Source: Spirulinaceae cyanobacterium SM2_1_0 (lineage in GTDB: Bacteria > Cyanobacteriota > Cyanobacteriia > Cyanobacteriales > Spirulinaceae). From it: DNA of 64,000 nt. This document shows positions 33,993-45,053 of this stretch, piece by piece. The stretch's first letter is position 1, and each line of letters opens with the position of its first letter. Made by a program: the position numbers and the translations under genes. The stretch is from the NCBI GenBank assembly GCA_012031265.1, contig JAAUTY010000010.1, positions 1 through 64,000 on the forward strand. Reading direction: 5' to 3'. The notes below the pieces were generated by a model. That model had not been told where the DNA came from. It ran no database searches and saw nothing but the letters and a program-made list of their open reading frames with translations.

Positions 33993-36900
33993 TCAAGTTT
34001 GGTGGCTGGGGATGGCAATGATAAATGCGGTTCCGACGCCGAGCGTGGATTGGCACTCTAGGCGACCGCCATGCTTTTCGGCGACGATCTGATAACTGAT
34101 CGACAGTCCGAGGCCTGTGCCTTGACCAATTGGCTTGGTGGTGAAGAAGGGATCGAATAGGCGCGGCAGTAGCTCGGCGGGGATGCCCTCGCCATTGTCA
34201 CGAATGCGAATCTCGATCCAGTCGTCGGGCGATCGCTGTGTCGCAATTTCGATGCGGCTGGGGGCTGCCTCGTATTCGGCGGAGCTGCGTTGGCGATCGC
34301 GCTCTTCTAGGGCATCGATGGCGTTGCTGAGCACATTCATAAACACCTGATTCAACTGACCGGCGTAGCACTCAACGCGCGGCAGTTCGCCATAATTTTT
34401 GACGATTTCCACGCCTGGATGGCTGATTGAGCCTTTGATGCGGTTGTGCAAAATCGTCAGGGTGCTGTCAATGCCTTCGTGGATGTCCACGGCCTTCATC
34501 TCCGCCTCGTCCATGCGCGAGAAGTTGCGGAGCGAGGCGACGATGCTCTTGATGCGCTCGGCTCCGACTTGCATGGAGTGCAGTAGTTTGGGGAGATCTT
34601 CGATCAGAAACTCGAGATCGATGTCGTCGCAGGTGGTGGCGATCGCCGCTACGGGCGTCTGGTAGTGCTGCTGATAGAGCCGAACCAGGCGGATCAGATC
34701 ATGGGTGTAGTCCTGGGCGTGATCGACATTGCCGTAGATAAAGTTGACGGGATTATTGATCTCATGGGCGACGCCAGCGACCAATTGTCCGAGGCTAGAC
34801 ATTTTTTCCGTCTGCACCAGTTGCGCTTGGGTGCGGCGCAACTCACGCAGCGTCGTTTCTAGATCCTGAGTTTGCTGGCGTAGGCGGGCTTCGGAGGCGC
34901 GCAGTGCGGTTTCGGCGGTGTGGCGAATCTCGGCGATCGCGATCATTTCGCCAATCTGTCGTAGTAATCGCTCGTCGGCCGCCGTCCAGGGCCGCCACCG
35001 CCGTACCTGCTCGACGCCGATCAGGCCGACCACCCGACCAGAGTAGATCAGCGGCACGTGGAGGAGCGCCTGCGTGTCGGCGCTGAACAGGTTCTGGTGT
35101 TCATCAGCGGTTCCCGGCCAAGCATCGGGGGTGGCGATCGCCACTGCCCGGCCAGCTTGCAACTCGCGCTCGCAGGCGGGAATGACTGCAAATTCATCCG
35201 GCAGTGGCGCTGTGGCAACTTTGGCTAGGCTCTGGTGAACCCAAGCGTGGGTTTGGATAAGGCGATCGTGGTTGTCACTGTAGCGGCGGATATAGGTGCG
35301 ATCGCAGCGCGTGAAGCGCCCGGCCGCGCGCAGGGCGTAGTCAATGGCAGTCTCGAGGTTGCGATCAATAAACTGCCGCGAAAGACGGCTAAGGAGCTTG
35401 TCTTGGGATGCCCGGTAGCGGAGGGTTGCCGAGGTTTGGCGACGTTCCTGCCAGAGACCGATGGCGACGGACACTGTTTGCAATAAGTTGATATCAGTCT
35501 CGTCCCACTGCCGCGCTGTTTCACAGTCATCGAAGCCAATGAAGCCAAAAAACTCACCATTGGCAAAGATCGGCAGTATGAGAATCGAGAGAACGCCGTG
35601 GGCGGCTAGGGCCTCACGCTCGGGGCTGGGCAGCTCCGCGATAATCTCGGCAATAATCTGACCGCTCGTCAGGCAAGGATACCAATGCGGGACGGCAGCG
35701 GCGAGATCGAGGTTTTGCAATGTCGGATCGTCGATGTCGGGCGAGACACCGGGCGCACACCACTCAGCCTCGTAATTGGCGAGCAGTCGGCCGCTCCGAT
35801 CGTGATGGTTCTCGAAGATGTAGATGCGGCTGGCTTGGCTCACTGTACCCAGGATCTCGAGGACGGGCTGGTAGTCAGGAGTGCGATCCGAGTCTCCGAG
35901 CAGATAGCGTTGCACCTCGACGATGGCGGTGGAGTAGTTCTGGCGCTGGCGGAGTTTCGCTTCATTCGCTTTGCGCTCGCTGATGTCGGTGGCGAGCATG
36001 ACGAAGCCGACGATCTCGCCGGTGTCGGCTTGGATGCTGCTGGCGCGCAGCAGGGCTTGAATCGCCTGACCATCGCAGGTGCGCTGCTCGATCTCGTGGC
36101 TCCAGGTGCCGCCATTGAGCACGGTGCTAAACAGGCCGAGCATGGCGTCGGCGTCGGTGAAGGTGGCAGCCAGACCACCGCCGCTTTGCAGGGCGGCAAC
36201 CGACGGGTAGCGATAGAGCTGGGCGAAGGCGGGGTTGCAATAGAGTGCTCTGCCATCGAGATCGGCGATCACGATCGCATCTCCGGCGCTCTCGACGGCC
36301 TGTTGGAAACGTTGCAAGGCGGCAGCGGACTGCTTGCGATCGCTGATGTCTCGGACGATCACCAGGGTTTCATCCGGCCCGCTGACGGCAATGCGAATTT
36401 CTTGGTCGTACATGCGGCCATCGTGCGTCAGTTGGGCTTCAAAGACCTGCGGCTCACCGGTTGCCAGTGCTCGTTGGATGTAGTGCAATTGCTCAGCCGC
36501 GAGATCTGGCGGCAGGATTTCGCGCAGGTGCTTGCCAATGCGATCGCGCGCGAAGTGCACCTGGCAGTCACCCTCACCGATGTAGTCGCGGTAGTAGCCC
36601 TCGCCATCGATCCGCATCATCAGGTCGGGAATGGCGCTGACGATGGCGCGGTTGCGGGCTTCGCTCTGGCGCAGGGCATTTTCAAATTGTTTGCGGTCGG
36701 TGACATCGACACAGGCGATCGCATAGCCACTCGCGAGTTGCAATCGCTGCGGTTCGATCAGGGCGCGGGCCTGGGCATAGATCCAGCGGCTGGAGCCATC
36801 GGGACGCTGAAAACGAAATTCGGATTGGAACAGGTAGCTCGACTGCGAGGCGTCCTGCCATTCGGTTTGAACCCGCGGACGATCCTCGGCGGCGATTGCT

Positions 36901-37529
36901 TGCAGCCAGTTGAAACCATGCAAGGCCCGTTGATGCAAGCCGGTCAGAATGCAGGCCTGCTGATTTGCATAGATGCAGTTGCCACTCGCATCGGTGTTGA
37001 AAATAGCAACAGGAACGGTCTCCGCCAGAGTTTGGTAGTAGCGCTTGCTGGCTTGCAGTGCCGCTTCAGCCGACTGACGATTAGTGTTGAAAATATTGTC
37101 CCAGGGGGTTGTAAATCCGGGATGATCGCGCCGCACCTGTTGGGCGAGAATGACACCGCTAATCTCACCGGTGCGATCGCGCCAGGGCTGAGCTTGCCAC
37201 TGCACCCAGAGCTGCTGTCCATCTAGCGCAGTCAAGATCGCGGCGGGTGACTCGACCGACGCGCCCGCGAGACATGATTCTAGAGCCGCTTGCCATTCAG
37301 TCGGCGGTTGGGGCAAGCTGTCCAGATAGGGCAAGCCATAGGGAATTGCGGTGCGTAGGCTGTCGGCAAGCCAGCGATCACTCGCGGCCTGAATGCGGAG
37401 TTGGCGGTCGAGCAATACCAAAGCTACCGGCGCTTGAGCCGCGAGAATGCTGGCAAAGTCAGCGATCGCGCTCTCGCCGGAAGAGTCAGGCAGCGGCAGC
37501 GGCTGACGATTCGAGGGCGGCACAGACAT
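33993..37529 (-). CDS. Multi-PAS/GAF sensor histidine kinase
   Basis: 1,178 residues, soluble, with no membrane helices. In order: a PAS-like segment (about 25-130), three PAS domains (about 165-290, 290-405, 410-530; for example [20 protein letters not shown] and [20 protein letters not shown]), two GAF domains (about 560-700 and 720-890), a coiled-coil, HisKA with the phosphoacceptor His922 ([16 protein letters not shown]) and a HATPase domain ([41 protein letters not shown]). No receiver is attached. No conserved Cys of a bilin-binding GAF was spotted, so the signal is unknown. An antisense open frame of over 500 codons on the plus strand is a shadow of this gene. Confidence 0.93.
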   Translation of the reverse strand: MSVPPSNRQPLPLPDSSGESAIADFASILAAQAPVALVLLDRQLRIQAASDRWLADSLRTAIPYGLPYLDSLPQPPTEWQAALESCLAGASVESPAAILTALDGQQLWVQWQAQPWRDRTGEISGVILAQQVRRDHPGFTTPWDNIFNTNRQSAEAALQASKRYYQTLAETVPVAIFNTDASGNCIYANQQACILTGLHQRALHGFNWLQAIAAEDRPRVQTEWQDASQSSYLFQSEFRFQRPDGSSRWIYAQARALIEPQRLQLASGYAIACVDVTDRKQFENALRQSEARNRAIVSAIPDLMMRIDGEGYYRDYIGEGDCQVHFARDRIGKHLREILPPDLAAEQLHYIQRALATGEPQVFEAQLTHDGRMYDQEIRIAVSGPDETLVIVRDISDRKQSAAALQRFQQAVESAGDAIVIADLDGRALYCNPAFAQLYRYPSVAALQSGGGLAATFTDADAMLGLFSTVLNGGTWSHEIEQRTCDGQAIQALLRASSIQADTGEIVGFVMLATDISERKANEAKLRQRQNYSTAIVEVQRYLLGDSDRTPDYQPVLEILGTVSQASRIYIFENHHDRSGRLLANYEAEWCAPGVSPDIDDPTLQNLDLAAAVPHWYPCLTSGQIIAEIIAELPSPEREALAAHGVLSILILPIFANGEFFGFIGFDDCETARQWDETDINLLQTVSVAIGLWQERRQTSATLRYRASQDKLLSRLSRQFIDRNLETAIDYALRAAGRFTRCDRTYIRRYSDNHDRLIQTHAWVHQSLAKVATAPLPDEFAVIPACERELQAGRAVAIATPDAWPGTADEHQNLFSADTQALLHVPLIYSGRVVGLIGVEQVRRWRPWTAADERLLRQIGEMIAIAEIRHTAETALRASEARLRQQTQDLETTLRELRRTQAQLVQTEKMSSLGQLVAGVAHEINNPVNFIYGNVDHAQDYTHDLIRLVRLYQQHYQTPVAAIATTCDDIDLEFLIEDLPKLLHSMQVGAERIKSIVASLRNFSRMDEAEMKAVDIHEGIDSTLTILHNRIKGSISHPGVEIVKNYGELPRVECYAGQLNQVFMNVLSNAIDALEERDRQRSSAEYEAAPSRIEIATQRSPDDWIEIRIRDNGEGIPAELLPRLFDPFFTTKPIGQGTGLGLSISYQIVAEKHGGRLECQSTLGVGTAFIIAIPSHQT

Positions 37530-37635
37530 GAGGAATAGCGAAGTGAGCGAGCAACAAGCGGCAAGCGCACCCTGAATGCTCTGCTACTAATCTAGCGGCT
37601 AACCGCCAGAAACGCGGCGGGCGATCGCTACACCG

Positions 37636-37672
37636 GCCAAAACAAACTACGGAGGCTGATACCCAACCTCCG
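37636..37672 (-). terminator. Probable terminator of the apc operon
   Basis: Downstream of apcC on the minus strand, CGGAGG/CCTCCG forms a 6-bp stem with an 11-base loop, followed by TAGTTTGTTTT. It is in the right place to end the apcABC transcript. Confidence 0.55.
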
Positions 37673-37700
37673 CACTTTATCGCAAATCTCAGCCGTGAAG

Positions 37701-37904
37701 CTACAGCAAACCCGCGTTAGCTCCCGGTTTGCCAGTCGCCAATTCAACCTTAACAATCTTGCCGCCCATTTTCATGATCCGTTGCTGCTCCCGAAACCAG
37801 TTGTCGTAGGGAACTAATTTCGTGAAGTAGGTATTTTGCAGCTCGCGCTGCGTGCGAATGCGAGTCTGGCTCGGCACGCAGGCGGTCACTTTAAACATCC
37901 GCAT
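37701..37904 (-). CDS. apcC: Allophycocyanin-associated core linker, 7.8 kDa
   Basis: A 67-residue protein, the usual length of ApcC. The start MRMFKVTACVPSQTRIRTQR and the body YFTKLVPYDNWFREQQRIMK match the CpcD/ApcC linker family. ApcC caps the trimeric discs of the phycobilisome core cylinders. Third gene of the operon apcA-apcB-apcC, 179 bases downstream of apcB, with a long inverted repeat in the gap (37950-38045) that may lower its expression relative to apcAB. Confidence 0.97.
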   Translation of the reverse strand: MRMFKVTACVPSQTRIRTQRELQNTYFTKLVPYDNWFREQQRIMKMGGKIVKVELATGKPGANAGLL

Positions 37905-37949
37905 CGATCCGTCTCTCCCGTGTTATCTAATGGCTGTTTATCTAAATGC

Positions 37950-38045
37950 AATTCGGGAGTTTGCCAAGCCAATACTAGCGGGTCAAAACCTATCATCAGG
38001 ATAAGTCTGCAACACTCTAGCACTCGCTCGCTAAACTCCCGAATT
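37950..38045 (-). promoter_or_regulatory. Long-range inverted repeat between apcB and apcC
   Basis: A 13-bp perfect inverted repeat, AATTCGGGAGTTT (37950-37962) and AAACTCCCGAATT (38033-38045), with a 70-base loop. In the apc transcript it would form a stem bracketing most of the apcB-apcC spacer. In other cyanobacteria intercistronic structures give a more abundant apcAB than apcABC transcript. Confidence 0.6.
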
Positions 38046-38083
38046 AAACTGCAACTGTCTGGAGTCAGTTGCGAGCAGCGAGC

Positions 38084-38569
38084 CTAGCTCAAGCCGGAGC
38101 AGATGTAGTCGAAGTACACACCCATTTCCTTGCCAGCATCCGGGCCGACGAGGCTAGCGGTGACTTCCTTCATCGCTTGGATCGCTTGCACGGTGGACGC
38201 GATCGGCACACCGAGAGAGTTATAGGTCTCTTTCAAGCCATTGAGCACGCGCTCGTCGAGGATCGACGGGTCACCCGCCAGCATGGCATAGGTGGAGTAG
38301 CGCAGGTAGTAGTCGAGGTCGCGGATGCAAGCAGCATAGCGACGGGTGGTGTACATATTGCCACCGGGGCGGGTGACATCAGAGTACAGCAGCGACTTTG
38401 CCACAGCTTCCTTGACGATCCCAGCGGCGTTGGCGCTGATCACGCTTGCCGCACGGACGCGGAGTTGGCCGGTCTGAAAGTAGCTCTTGAGCTTGTCCAT
38501 TGCTGAGCCGTCGAGGTACTTGCCCTGAACGTCAGCCGAATTGATAACAGCGGTGATTGCGTCTTGCAT
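38084..38569 (-). CDS. apcB: Allophycocyanin beta subunit
   Basis: 161 residues, the standard length. The chromophore Cys lies in [20 protein letters not shown] and the Asn that is gamma-N-methylated in beta subunits lies in GGNMYTTRR. The protein pairs with ApcA to form the allophycocyanin monomer of the phycobilisome core, carrying one phycocyanobilin. It is encoded 83 bases after apcA. No sequence oddity was seen. Confidence 0.98.
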   Translation of the reverse strand: MQDAITAVINSADVQGKYLDGSAMDKLKSYFQTGQLRVRAASVISANAAGIVKEAVAKSLLYSDVTRPGGNMYTTRRYAACIRDLDYYLRYSTYAMLAGDPSILDERVLNGLKETYNSLGVPIASTVQAIQAMKEVTASLVGPDAGKEMGVYFDYICSGLS

Positions 38570-38652
38570 TGCCTATTTCCTTAATGCCATTAAGTCTTTT
38601 ACAAAGTCAGGGGCGCGCCGTAGCGCCCGCCAGCAGCGGGTCGCGAGGCGAC

Positions 38653-39138
38653 CTACTGCATCGCACCGACAACATAGTCAAAGTAGGTACCAGCTTCAGC
38701 CGCGTCATCAGCGGACATCATGCCAGTGGCTACGTCCTTCATTGCACGCACGCTCAGGGCGACCGCCTCAATCGGGGTTCCCAGAGACTTGTACATTTCG
38801 CGCACGCCGACCAAGCCGATCTCTTCAATCGGGGTGACGTCGCCCGCAACCACGCCGTAAGTGATCAGGCGCAGGTAGTAGTCCATGTCGCGCAGGCAAG
38901 TCGCGGTCATTTCCTCGCCGTAGGCATTACCGCCGGGCGAGACCACATCCGGACGTTGTTGAAAGAGCTTATCGCCTGCTTCTTTGACGATGCGCTCGCG
39001 CGATTCGGACAAAGTTTGCGCGATCCGTAGGCGGCTTTCGCCCGTGGTGACGAAAGACTTGATGCGATCCAATTCACCGGGGCTTAGATAACGAGCCTCA
39101 GCATCGGCATTCACGATTGACTTCGTGACAATACTCAT
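38653..39138 (-). CDS. apcA: Allophycocyanin alpha subunit
   Basis: 161 residues. [20 protein letters not shown] is the standard ApcA start, and the phycocyanobilin Cys lies in [20 protein letters not shown]. First gene of apcA-apcB-apcC. In many cyanobacteria apcE (core-membrane linker) lies directly upstream; here it does not, since the next upstream gene is a small membrane protein. A TTGACA hexamer lies about 200 bases upstream in a long A+T-rich leader, as is common for apc operons. Confidence 0.98.
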   Translation of the reverse strand: MSIVTKSIVNADAEARYLSPGELDRIKSFVTTGESRLRIAQTLSESRERIVKEAGDKLFQQRPDVVSPGGNAYGEEMTATCLRDMDYYLRLITYGVVAGDVTPIEEIGLVGVREMYKSLGTPIEAVALSVRAMKDVATGMMSADDAAEAGTYFDYVVGAMQ

Positions 39139-39315
39139 GGGGATGGATTCCTCCAGAAAAGAGCAGACCAGATATTTGTAAAAACTGGCTTTCTAATAAT
39201 CGTCCGATCGCTGGGTGCAGCAGCAGCTAACCCAATCGCCGTCTGGCTTACGTAGCGACCTTCCGGGAATATTGTGAGGCATGGCGATCGCCTCTGCTCG
39301 GTCTTCTTAATATTT

Positions 39316-39344
39316 TGTAATCTAAATCCTCATTTTTCTGTCAA
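39316..39344 (-). promoter_or_regulatory. Candidate apcA promoter region
   Basis: On the minus strand a perfect TTGACA lies at 39344-39339, about 200 bases before the apcA start codon, followed by A+T-rich DNA (GATTTAGATTACAAAATATTAA). The -10 element is not clear: the 17-bp position gives only a weak match. Confidence 0.35.
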
Positions 39345-39415
39345 CCGTCACATGACAAAGTGCCGCTGCTCGCGCTAGAGCACCCAGATTTCGGCACCAC
39401 AGCACTCGATTGCCA

Positions 39416-39604
39416 TCAAAATCGCCGCATCTTCTCGGCTAGGAACAGCAGGCCGGTGCCCAAAGAGAGCAAAAACAACAGCCAGAGAATCCCGCCGGGT
39501 AAAAAGGCGAAGATCGCCAGACCGCGCAACACATAGACCACAGTGGTCAGGCCAAGGGTCATGAAGAAGAGCGAGGAAATAATCGTTTCGGAGCGGGGGG
39601 TCAT
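39416..39604 (-). CDS. Small conserved membrane protein
   Basis: A 62-residue protein with two hydrophobic helices: IISSLFFMTLGLTTVVYVLR and GGILWLLFLLSLGTGLLFLA, followed by EKMRRF. The start MTPRSETII and the LPGG turn recall a small protein conserved across cyanobacteria with unknown function. It lies upstream of apcA on the same strand, but over 270 bp away, so co-transcription is doubtful. Confidence 0.75.
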   Translation of the reverse strand: MTPRSETIISSLFFMTLGLTTVVYVLRGLAIFAFLPGGILWLLFLLSLGTGLLFLAEKMRRF

Positions 39605-40090
39605 TACGGTTTCTCGGTTGGGGGCAGGGGATCGAACCACTGCGGGTTGTAACGTTGGTGTTACACTTCGCCGCCACGAGGCTGACTTTTGACCAACTGT
39701 AATCATTCTTTACTGAAACGAGATTTTTGACTCGCCAGCGATCGCGCCCGATCACCAATCCGCTCAGCCAATAGAGGGTGGGCATTTGATGCAGGTGAGG
39801 CGATCGCCCAGACTCGGGTCATAGGACTGTTTGCTTTTTGTCACTCTTTATAAAAATAGGGCTTTTAAAAACCGTTTTACTGCCATTTAAGCTTCCCAGA
39901 ACGATCCTAAGCAGCTTTAGCGGCATTTAGACTTGCTTGAGCGACTTTAAGCCGACTAGCGCCAACTTTCGCCTCTCGCACCACTTCCCAATGCCGCGCC
40001 ATTGCGCCAATAATGCAACACAGCGACCGGCGATCAGCCAGGAATGGGGTCGGGACGCGATCGCCAGCATTCAAACAGGAGACAGCCCGC
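39605..40090. other. chlL upstream region with degenerate repeated motif
   Basis: These 486 bp between divergent genes hold no supported coding sequence. From 39880 to 39955 related motifs recur: CCATTTAAGC (39882), GCTTTAGCG (39914), GCATTTAGAC (39923) and ACTTTAAGCC (39944). They lie within 210 bases of the chlL start and could be operator-like sites. Confidence 0.4.
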
Positions 40091-40960
40091 GTGAAACTCT
40101 CAGTCTACGGAAAAGGCGGTATCGGCAAATCGACAACCAGTTGCAACATCTCCGTCGCCCTCGCCAAGCGCGGCAAGAAAGTCCTACAAATCGGTTGTGA
40201 CCCCAAGCACGACAGCACCTTCACTCTCACCGGCTTCCTGATCCCGACGATCATCGACACGCTGCAAGACAAAGACTTCCACTACGAAGACATCTGGCCC
40301 GAAGATGTCATCTATAAAGGCTATGCCGGGGTTGACTGTGTGGAGGCAGGCGGCCCGCCCGCCGGTGCCGGTTGCGGCGGCTACGTCGTCGGTGAAACCG
40401 TGAAACTGCTCAAAGAACTGAACGCCTTCGATGAATACGATGTCATCCTCTTTGATGTGCTCGGCGATGTTGTGTGCGGCGGCTTTGCCGCGCCACTGAA
40501 CTACTCCGACTACTGCATGATCGTCACCGACAACGGTTTCGATGCCCTCTTCGCCGCCAATCGCATCGCCGCCTCCGTCCGCGAAAAAGCCCGCACGCAC
40601 CCGCTCCGCCTCGCCGGTCTGATCGGCAACCGCACCTCAAAGCGCGATCTGATCAACAAATATATTGAAGCCGTGCCGATGCCGGTGCTCGAAGTGCTGC
40701 CGCTGATCGAGGACATCCGCGTCTCCCGCGTCAAGGGCAAGACCTTGTTTGAAATGGCCGAGACTGACCCCTCGCTGAACTATGTCTGCGACTACTACCT
40801 GAATATTGCCGACCAGATTCTGGCGCAGCCGGAGGGCGTGGTTCCCAATGAGTCCCCCGACCGCGAACTCTTCACCTTACTTTCCGATTACTATCTAAAC
40901 CCGGCAACCGCTCCCGCCCCCACCCCGGCGGAGGCAGAGCTGGATTTAATGATGGTTTGA
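40091..40960 (+). CDS. chlL: Light-independent protochlorophyllide reductase, Fe protein ChlL
   Basis: 289 residues. The nitrogenase-Fe-protein-like dimer uses ATP to pass electrons to ChlN-ChlB for dark reduction of protochlorophyllide. The P-loop is [15 protein letters not shown], and the bridging 4Fe-4S Cys are in [13 protein letters not shown] and [12 protein letters not shown]. The family starts at (M)KLSVYGKGG, which here needs a GTG start at 40091, with AGGAG about ten bases upstream. An upstream ATG in frame (40013) would add unusual residues. chlN follows, but a MITE copy lies between. chlB is not in the window. Confidence 0.97.
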   Translation: MKLSVYGKGGIGKSTTSCNISVALAKRGKKVLQIGCDPKHDSTFTLTGFLIPTIIDTLQDKDFHYEDIWPEDVIYKGYAGVDCVEAGGPPAGAGCGGYVVGETVKLLKELNAFDEYDVILFDVLGDVVCGGFAAPLNYSDYCMIVTDNGFDALFAANRIAASVREKARTHPLRLAGLIGNRTSKRDLINKYIEAVPMPVLEVLPLIEDIRVSRVKGKTLFEMAETDPSLNYVCDYYLNIADQILAQPEGVVPNESPDRELFTLLSDYYLNPATAPAPTPAEAELDLMMV

Positions 40961-40964
40961 TCGA

Positions 40965-41068
40965 CTAGTACAAGGCGGCGGCAATGAGATGCCCATTCAA
41001 AATCTACAGGATGCCCGTGTTGCAGGCACTCAAAACTCAAAACCCAAAACACCGCGCAGCGGTACTAG
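40965..41068 (+). repeat. MITE-like element copy D, between chlL and chlN
   Basis: A 104-bp element with CTAGTAC at the left and GTACTAG at the right. It is more divergent than copies B, C and E (for example TTGCAGGCACTCAAAACTC in place of the TGTCTGCACTCATC core). It begins four bases after the chlL stop codon and fills most of the 162-bp chlL-chlN gap. Confidence 0.92.
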
Positions 41069-41107
41069 CACCAAGCCCATTGAACGCTGACCCCCCACTG
41101 AGTATGA

Positions 41108-42529
<1,422 letters not shown>

Positions 42530-42557
42530 CGGGCAGAATTGCAAGTTTGGCTAGGCG

Positions 42558-42585
42558 AGAGCGAGCTAATGCTCGCTCTTTTTTT
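42558..42585 (+). terminator. Intrinsic terminator after chlN
   Basis: A perfect 9-bp stem AGAGCGAGC/GCTCGCTCT with a TAAT loop, followed by a T-run. It ends the chlL-chlN unit. Confidence 0.92.
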
Positions 42586-42727
42586 GAGACGGTTCAGGGG
42601 AGTTAGGGCAGCAAAAGGGGGAAGCTTACGTGCGTGCCTCGTCGCAGACCTATGCCGACGAGACCAGTTGACCGCAGCATGACCATCAAGCCTGATTGCT
42701 ATATCAATACCTAAATTATTGGGCAGC

Positions 42728-44362
42728 TTACTGAGCGACGATCTGGCCGTAGTCGAGCTTGATCAGGCGATCGCCCAGATCAAAATAGCGGTCATCGTGG
42801 CTGATCGCGATGACGGTTTTGCCGCGATCGCGCAACTCCGGCAACAACTGCCGATAGAAAAAGTCGCGAAACAGCGGGTCTTGATCCGCTGCCCATTCAT
42901 CGAAGAGGTAAATTGGGCGATCTTCTAGATAGGCAACCAGCAAGGCGAGGCGTTTGCGTTGGCCTTGGGAGAGGGCCGTCGTGGAGAAGCGATCGCCCTG
43001 CAAATGTACCTTGTGCGAGAGTTGCAACCGCTCGAGGTAAACCTGCACCTGCTGTTCCAGTTGCGGTTTTTTTGCCACGCCGAGCAAGCGGTCGAAGAGA
43101 TAGAAGTCACTGAAAATCACGGCGAAATGCTGGCGATACCAGTCGCGATTCGTTGCCGTGATCAATTGACCAGCAAAGTGAATTTCCCCGACATCCGGCG
43201 GATACAAGCCAACCAGTAACTTCGCCAACGTCGATTTACCACTCCCATTACCACCGATGATGAAGACCAACTCTCCGGGCTGGAATTGCAGGTCGATCGG
43301 CCCTAAAACAAACCGTTGCTCCCTCTCAAGATTCCCGTAGTGGCACACCACCCCCCGCAATGCTAAGGCTTGCCAATCGGCGGCGAGGGGTGGCAATTTT
43401 TGGGGTTGATGGGTCGATGGTTGCTGACTCGTTTCTGACTTCTGGCTCAGGCCCAAATTCAACTGCTCGATCTTGCTTAAGGCGACATCGGCTTTGCCCA
43501 GCAACGGCAATTTGTTGACGATATTTTCCATCGGGCCGATGAGGTAGGCGAAGGCCAAGACCGCAGCAGCCAGGGTATCGGTTGGGATCTGGCTCAGCGG
43601 CGGCAGTCCGAATAGCACAATGCCAATGGCGGCGAAGAAAATGAGCTTGCCGGTGCTGTCGGTGGTGGCAAATAGGCTCAGGCCCTGAACATTGTGTCGC
43701 CGAAACTGATCAGCGGTGCTCTGCAAATCGTGGGTGAGAAAGTCGTTACGGCGATCGCCATGCAACTTCAACTCTTTGACGCCATCGGTGATCGCCCGGA
43801 AGTGGCTGAAGAGGGCATCTTGGCGATCGCGTGCCCGTGCTAACTGTTGCCGACCTTGCTTGAGGAGCAAGCGGGTACTACTCGCCGCGAGTAAAGAAAG
43901 AGCAATCACCAGCGGAATTGCCTGCCAAATTAGAGTGGCGATGTAGAGGAGGCAACCGGCAACGATCGCCAAGTTAATCAACAAAAAGGGCAGCACATAG
44001 ACGGCATTGGCGATCGCCTGCACATCCTCCGTCAAGCTGGCTAACAAACGGGCTGCCCCCAGCGTTTCTAAATGCCGCAACTCCGCCGCTAGAATTTGCT
44101 CGCTCAGGCGCAACTGCAAGGCGAAGATCGCCCGCTGTGAGAGCCGAATCAGCACAATGCGGGCGAAAACGCTGGTGACGAGGGCGATCGCGGCTAAACC
44201 GGCAAAGCTCCAGGCGAGAATGGCGGGGGGGGTTTCGTATCGGAGCGATCGCCCGATCGTAGCAATCAGCCCCGCACTACTGCCGCCACTCAACAACCCA
44301 ATCGCCACCGCGATCGCCACCGCCGGTAGAGACGACTGGATGAGAAAGCGGAACAGTTTCAT
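42728..44362 (-). CDS. Cyclic-peptide-type ABC exporter (PvdE/SyrD-like)
   Basis: A 544-residue half transporter with six membrane helices in the first 290 residues and an ATPase domain behind. Walker A is IIGGNGSGKSTLAKLL, the signature is TALSQGQRKRLALL (Q in place of the common G), Walker B is YLFDEWAADQDP and the switch His is in AISHDDRYFDLGDR. The fused short form and DEWAADQDP motif are typical of the cyclic peptide export family (PvdE, SyrD). No peptide synthetase or RiPP gene is nearby, so the substrate is unknown. The PaiB gene lies 16 bases upstream, co-directional. Confidence 0.9.
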   Translation of the reverse strand: MKLFRFLIQSSLPAVAIAVAIGLLSGGSSAGLIATIGRSLRYETPPAILAWSFAGLAAIALVTSVFARIVLIRLSQRAIFALQLRLSEQILAAELRHLETLGAARLLASLTEDVQAIANAVYVLPFLLINLAIVAGCLLYIATLIWQAIPLVIALSLLAASSTRLLLKQGRQQLARARDRQDALFSHFRAITDGVKELKLHGDRRNDFLTHDLQSTADQFRRHNVQGLSLFATTDSTGKLIFFAAIGIVLFGLPPLSQIPTDTLAAAVLAFAYLIGPMENIVNKLPLLGKADVALSKIEQLNLGLSQKSETSQQPSTHQPQKLPPLAADWQALALRGVVCHYGNLEREQRFVLGPIDLQFQPGELVFIIGGNGSGKSTLAKLLVGLYPPDVGEIHFAGQLITATNRDWYRQHFAVIFSDFYLFDRLLGVAKKPQLEQQVQVYLERLQLSHKVHLQGDRFSTTALSQGQRKRLALLVAYLEDRPIYLFDEWAADQDPLFRDFFYRQLLPELRDRGKTVIAISHDDRYFDLGDRLIKLDYGQIVAQ

Positions 44363-44378
44363 GGGTTAGGTTCAGAGT

Positions 44379-44990
44379 TCATCTTTTCATCTCTATGCCA
44401 ACCTCGCGAGCGGGAGGATCGGTACTTTGTAAGAGCGCTTCAGAAACATTTTCTCGCTCAGTATGCGAGCGGTTTTGGCTGAGCTTGTACTTGCCTTCCA
44501 GGCGCGTTACGGCCATTTCAAAACCGACCATGCCGTTCATCATTCCTTCGCGAAATGAGTGAGACAACCCGTGCCAATGTTCTTTATAAGTCTCCTCATA
44601 AAATTCGATCATTTCATCGAGCATTGCCGCCATTTGTTCGGGTGAATCCTGGCGGGTGAGGATTGCTGGCGTCCCGTAGGCATGAACGGCGATGTAATTC
44701 CAAGTTGGCACACTCTCATGCCGTTCGTAGAGTTGCGGTGAGATGTAGGCGTGCGGGCCGGTGAAAATGGCCAGCGATTGAGCATCTGCGAATGCCTGCC
44801 ATTGGGGATTTTGTTTCGCCAGATGCCCCCGCAGGATCACAACCTCTGCTTGCTGCGTCGCTACCAACGGAATATGTGAGGCATAGGGGACACCATCTAC
44901 TAGCGACACCAAAGTTGCAAAGCTATTTGCTTGCATAAATGCGAGCAAGCGTTCGCGATTGTCTTCTTGAAAGAGGGTTGGGCGGTACAT
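44379..44990 (-). CDS. PaiB-family FMN-binding protein
   Basis: 203 residues with the PaiB fold (split-barrel FMN-binding). Conserved-looking segments are MYRPTLFQEDNRERLLAFMQ, HIPLVATQQ, HLAKQNPQWQAF, FTGPHAYISPQLYERHESVP and TWNYIAVHAYGTP. PaiB is a repressor of sporulation and protease genes in Bacillus, but most homologues are of unknown function and may be flavin-dependent enzymes. The last 30 residues beyond the conserved part (SEALLQSTDPPAREVGIEMK) look like an extension. It is followed after 16 bases by the ABC exporter gene, which suggests co-transcription. Confidence 0.9.
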   Translation of the reverse strand: MYRPTLFQEDNRERLLAFMQANSFATLVSLVDGVPYASHIPLVATQQAEVVILRGHLAKQNPQWQAFADAQSLAIFTGPHAYISPQLYERHESVPTWNYIAVHAYGTPAILTRQDSPEQMAAMLDEMIEFYEETYKEHWHGLSHSFREGMMNGMVGFEMAVTRLEGKYKLSQNRSHTERENVSEALLQSTDPPAREVGIEMKR

Positions 44991-45053
44991 GGCGAGCGGC
45001 GGTGAATCAGTTGAGGGAATCGAGTCGGCGATCGCCCAGCGATCACAATCAAT

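Noticed and set aside
35685-37226. 513-codon open frame on the plus strand
   Set aside because: It lies entirely antisense to the well-supported multi-PAS/GAF kinase gene; the protein has no domain and arises from codon bias in G+C-rich DNA.
39620-39660. GGTTCGATCC on the minus strand, resembling a tRNA T-loop
   Set aside because: The five bases on each side do not pair as a T-stem and no acceptor or anticodon stem is found.
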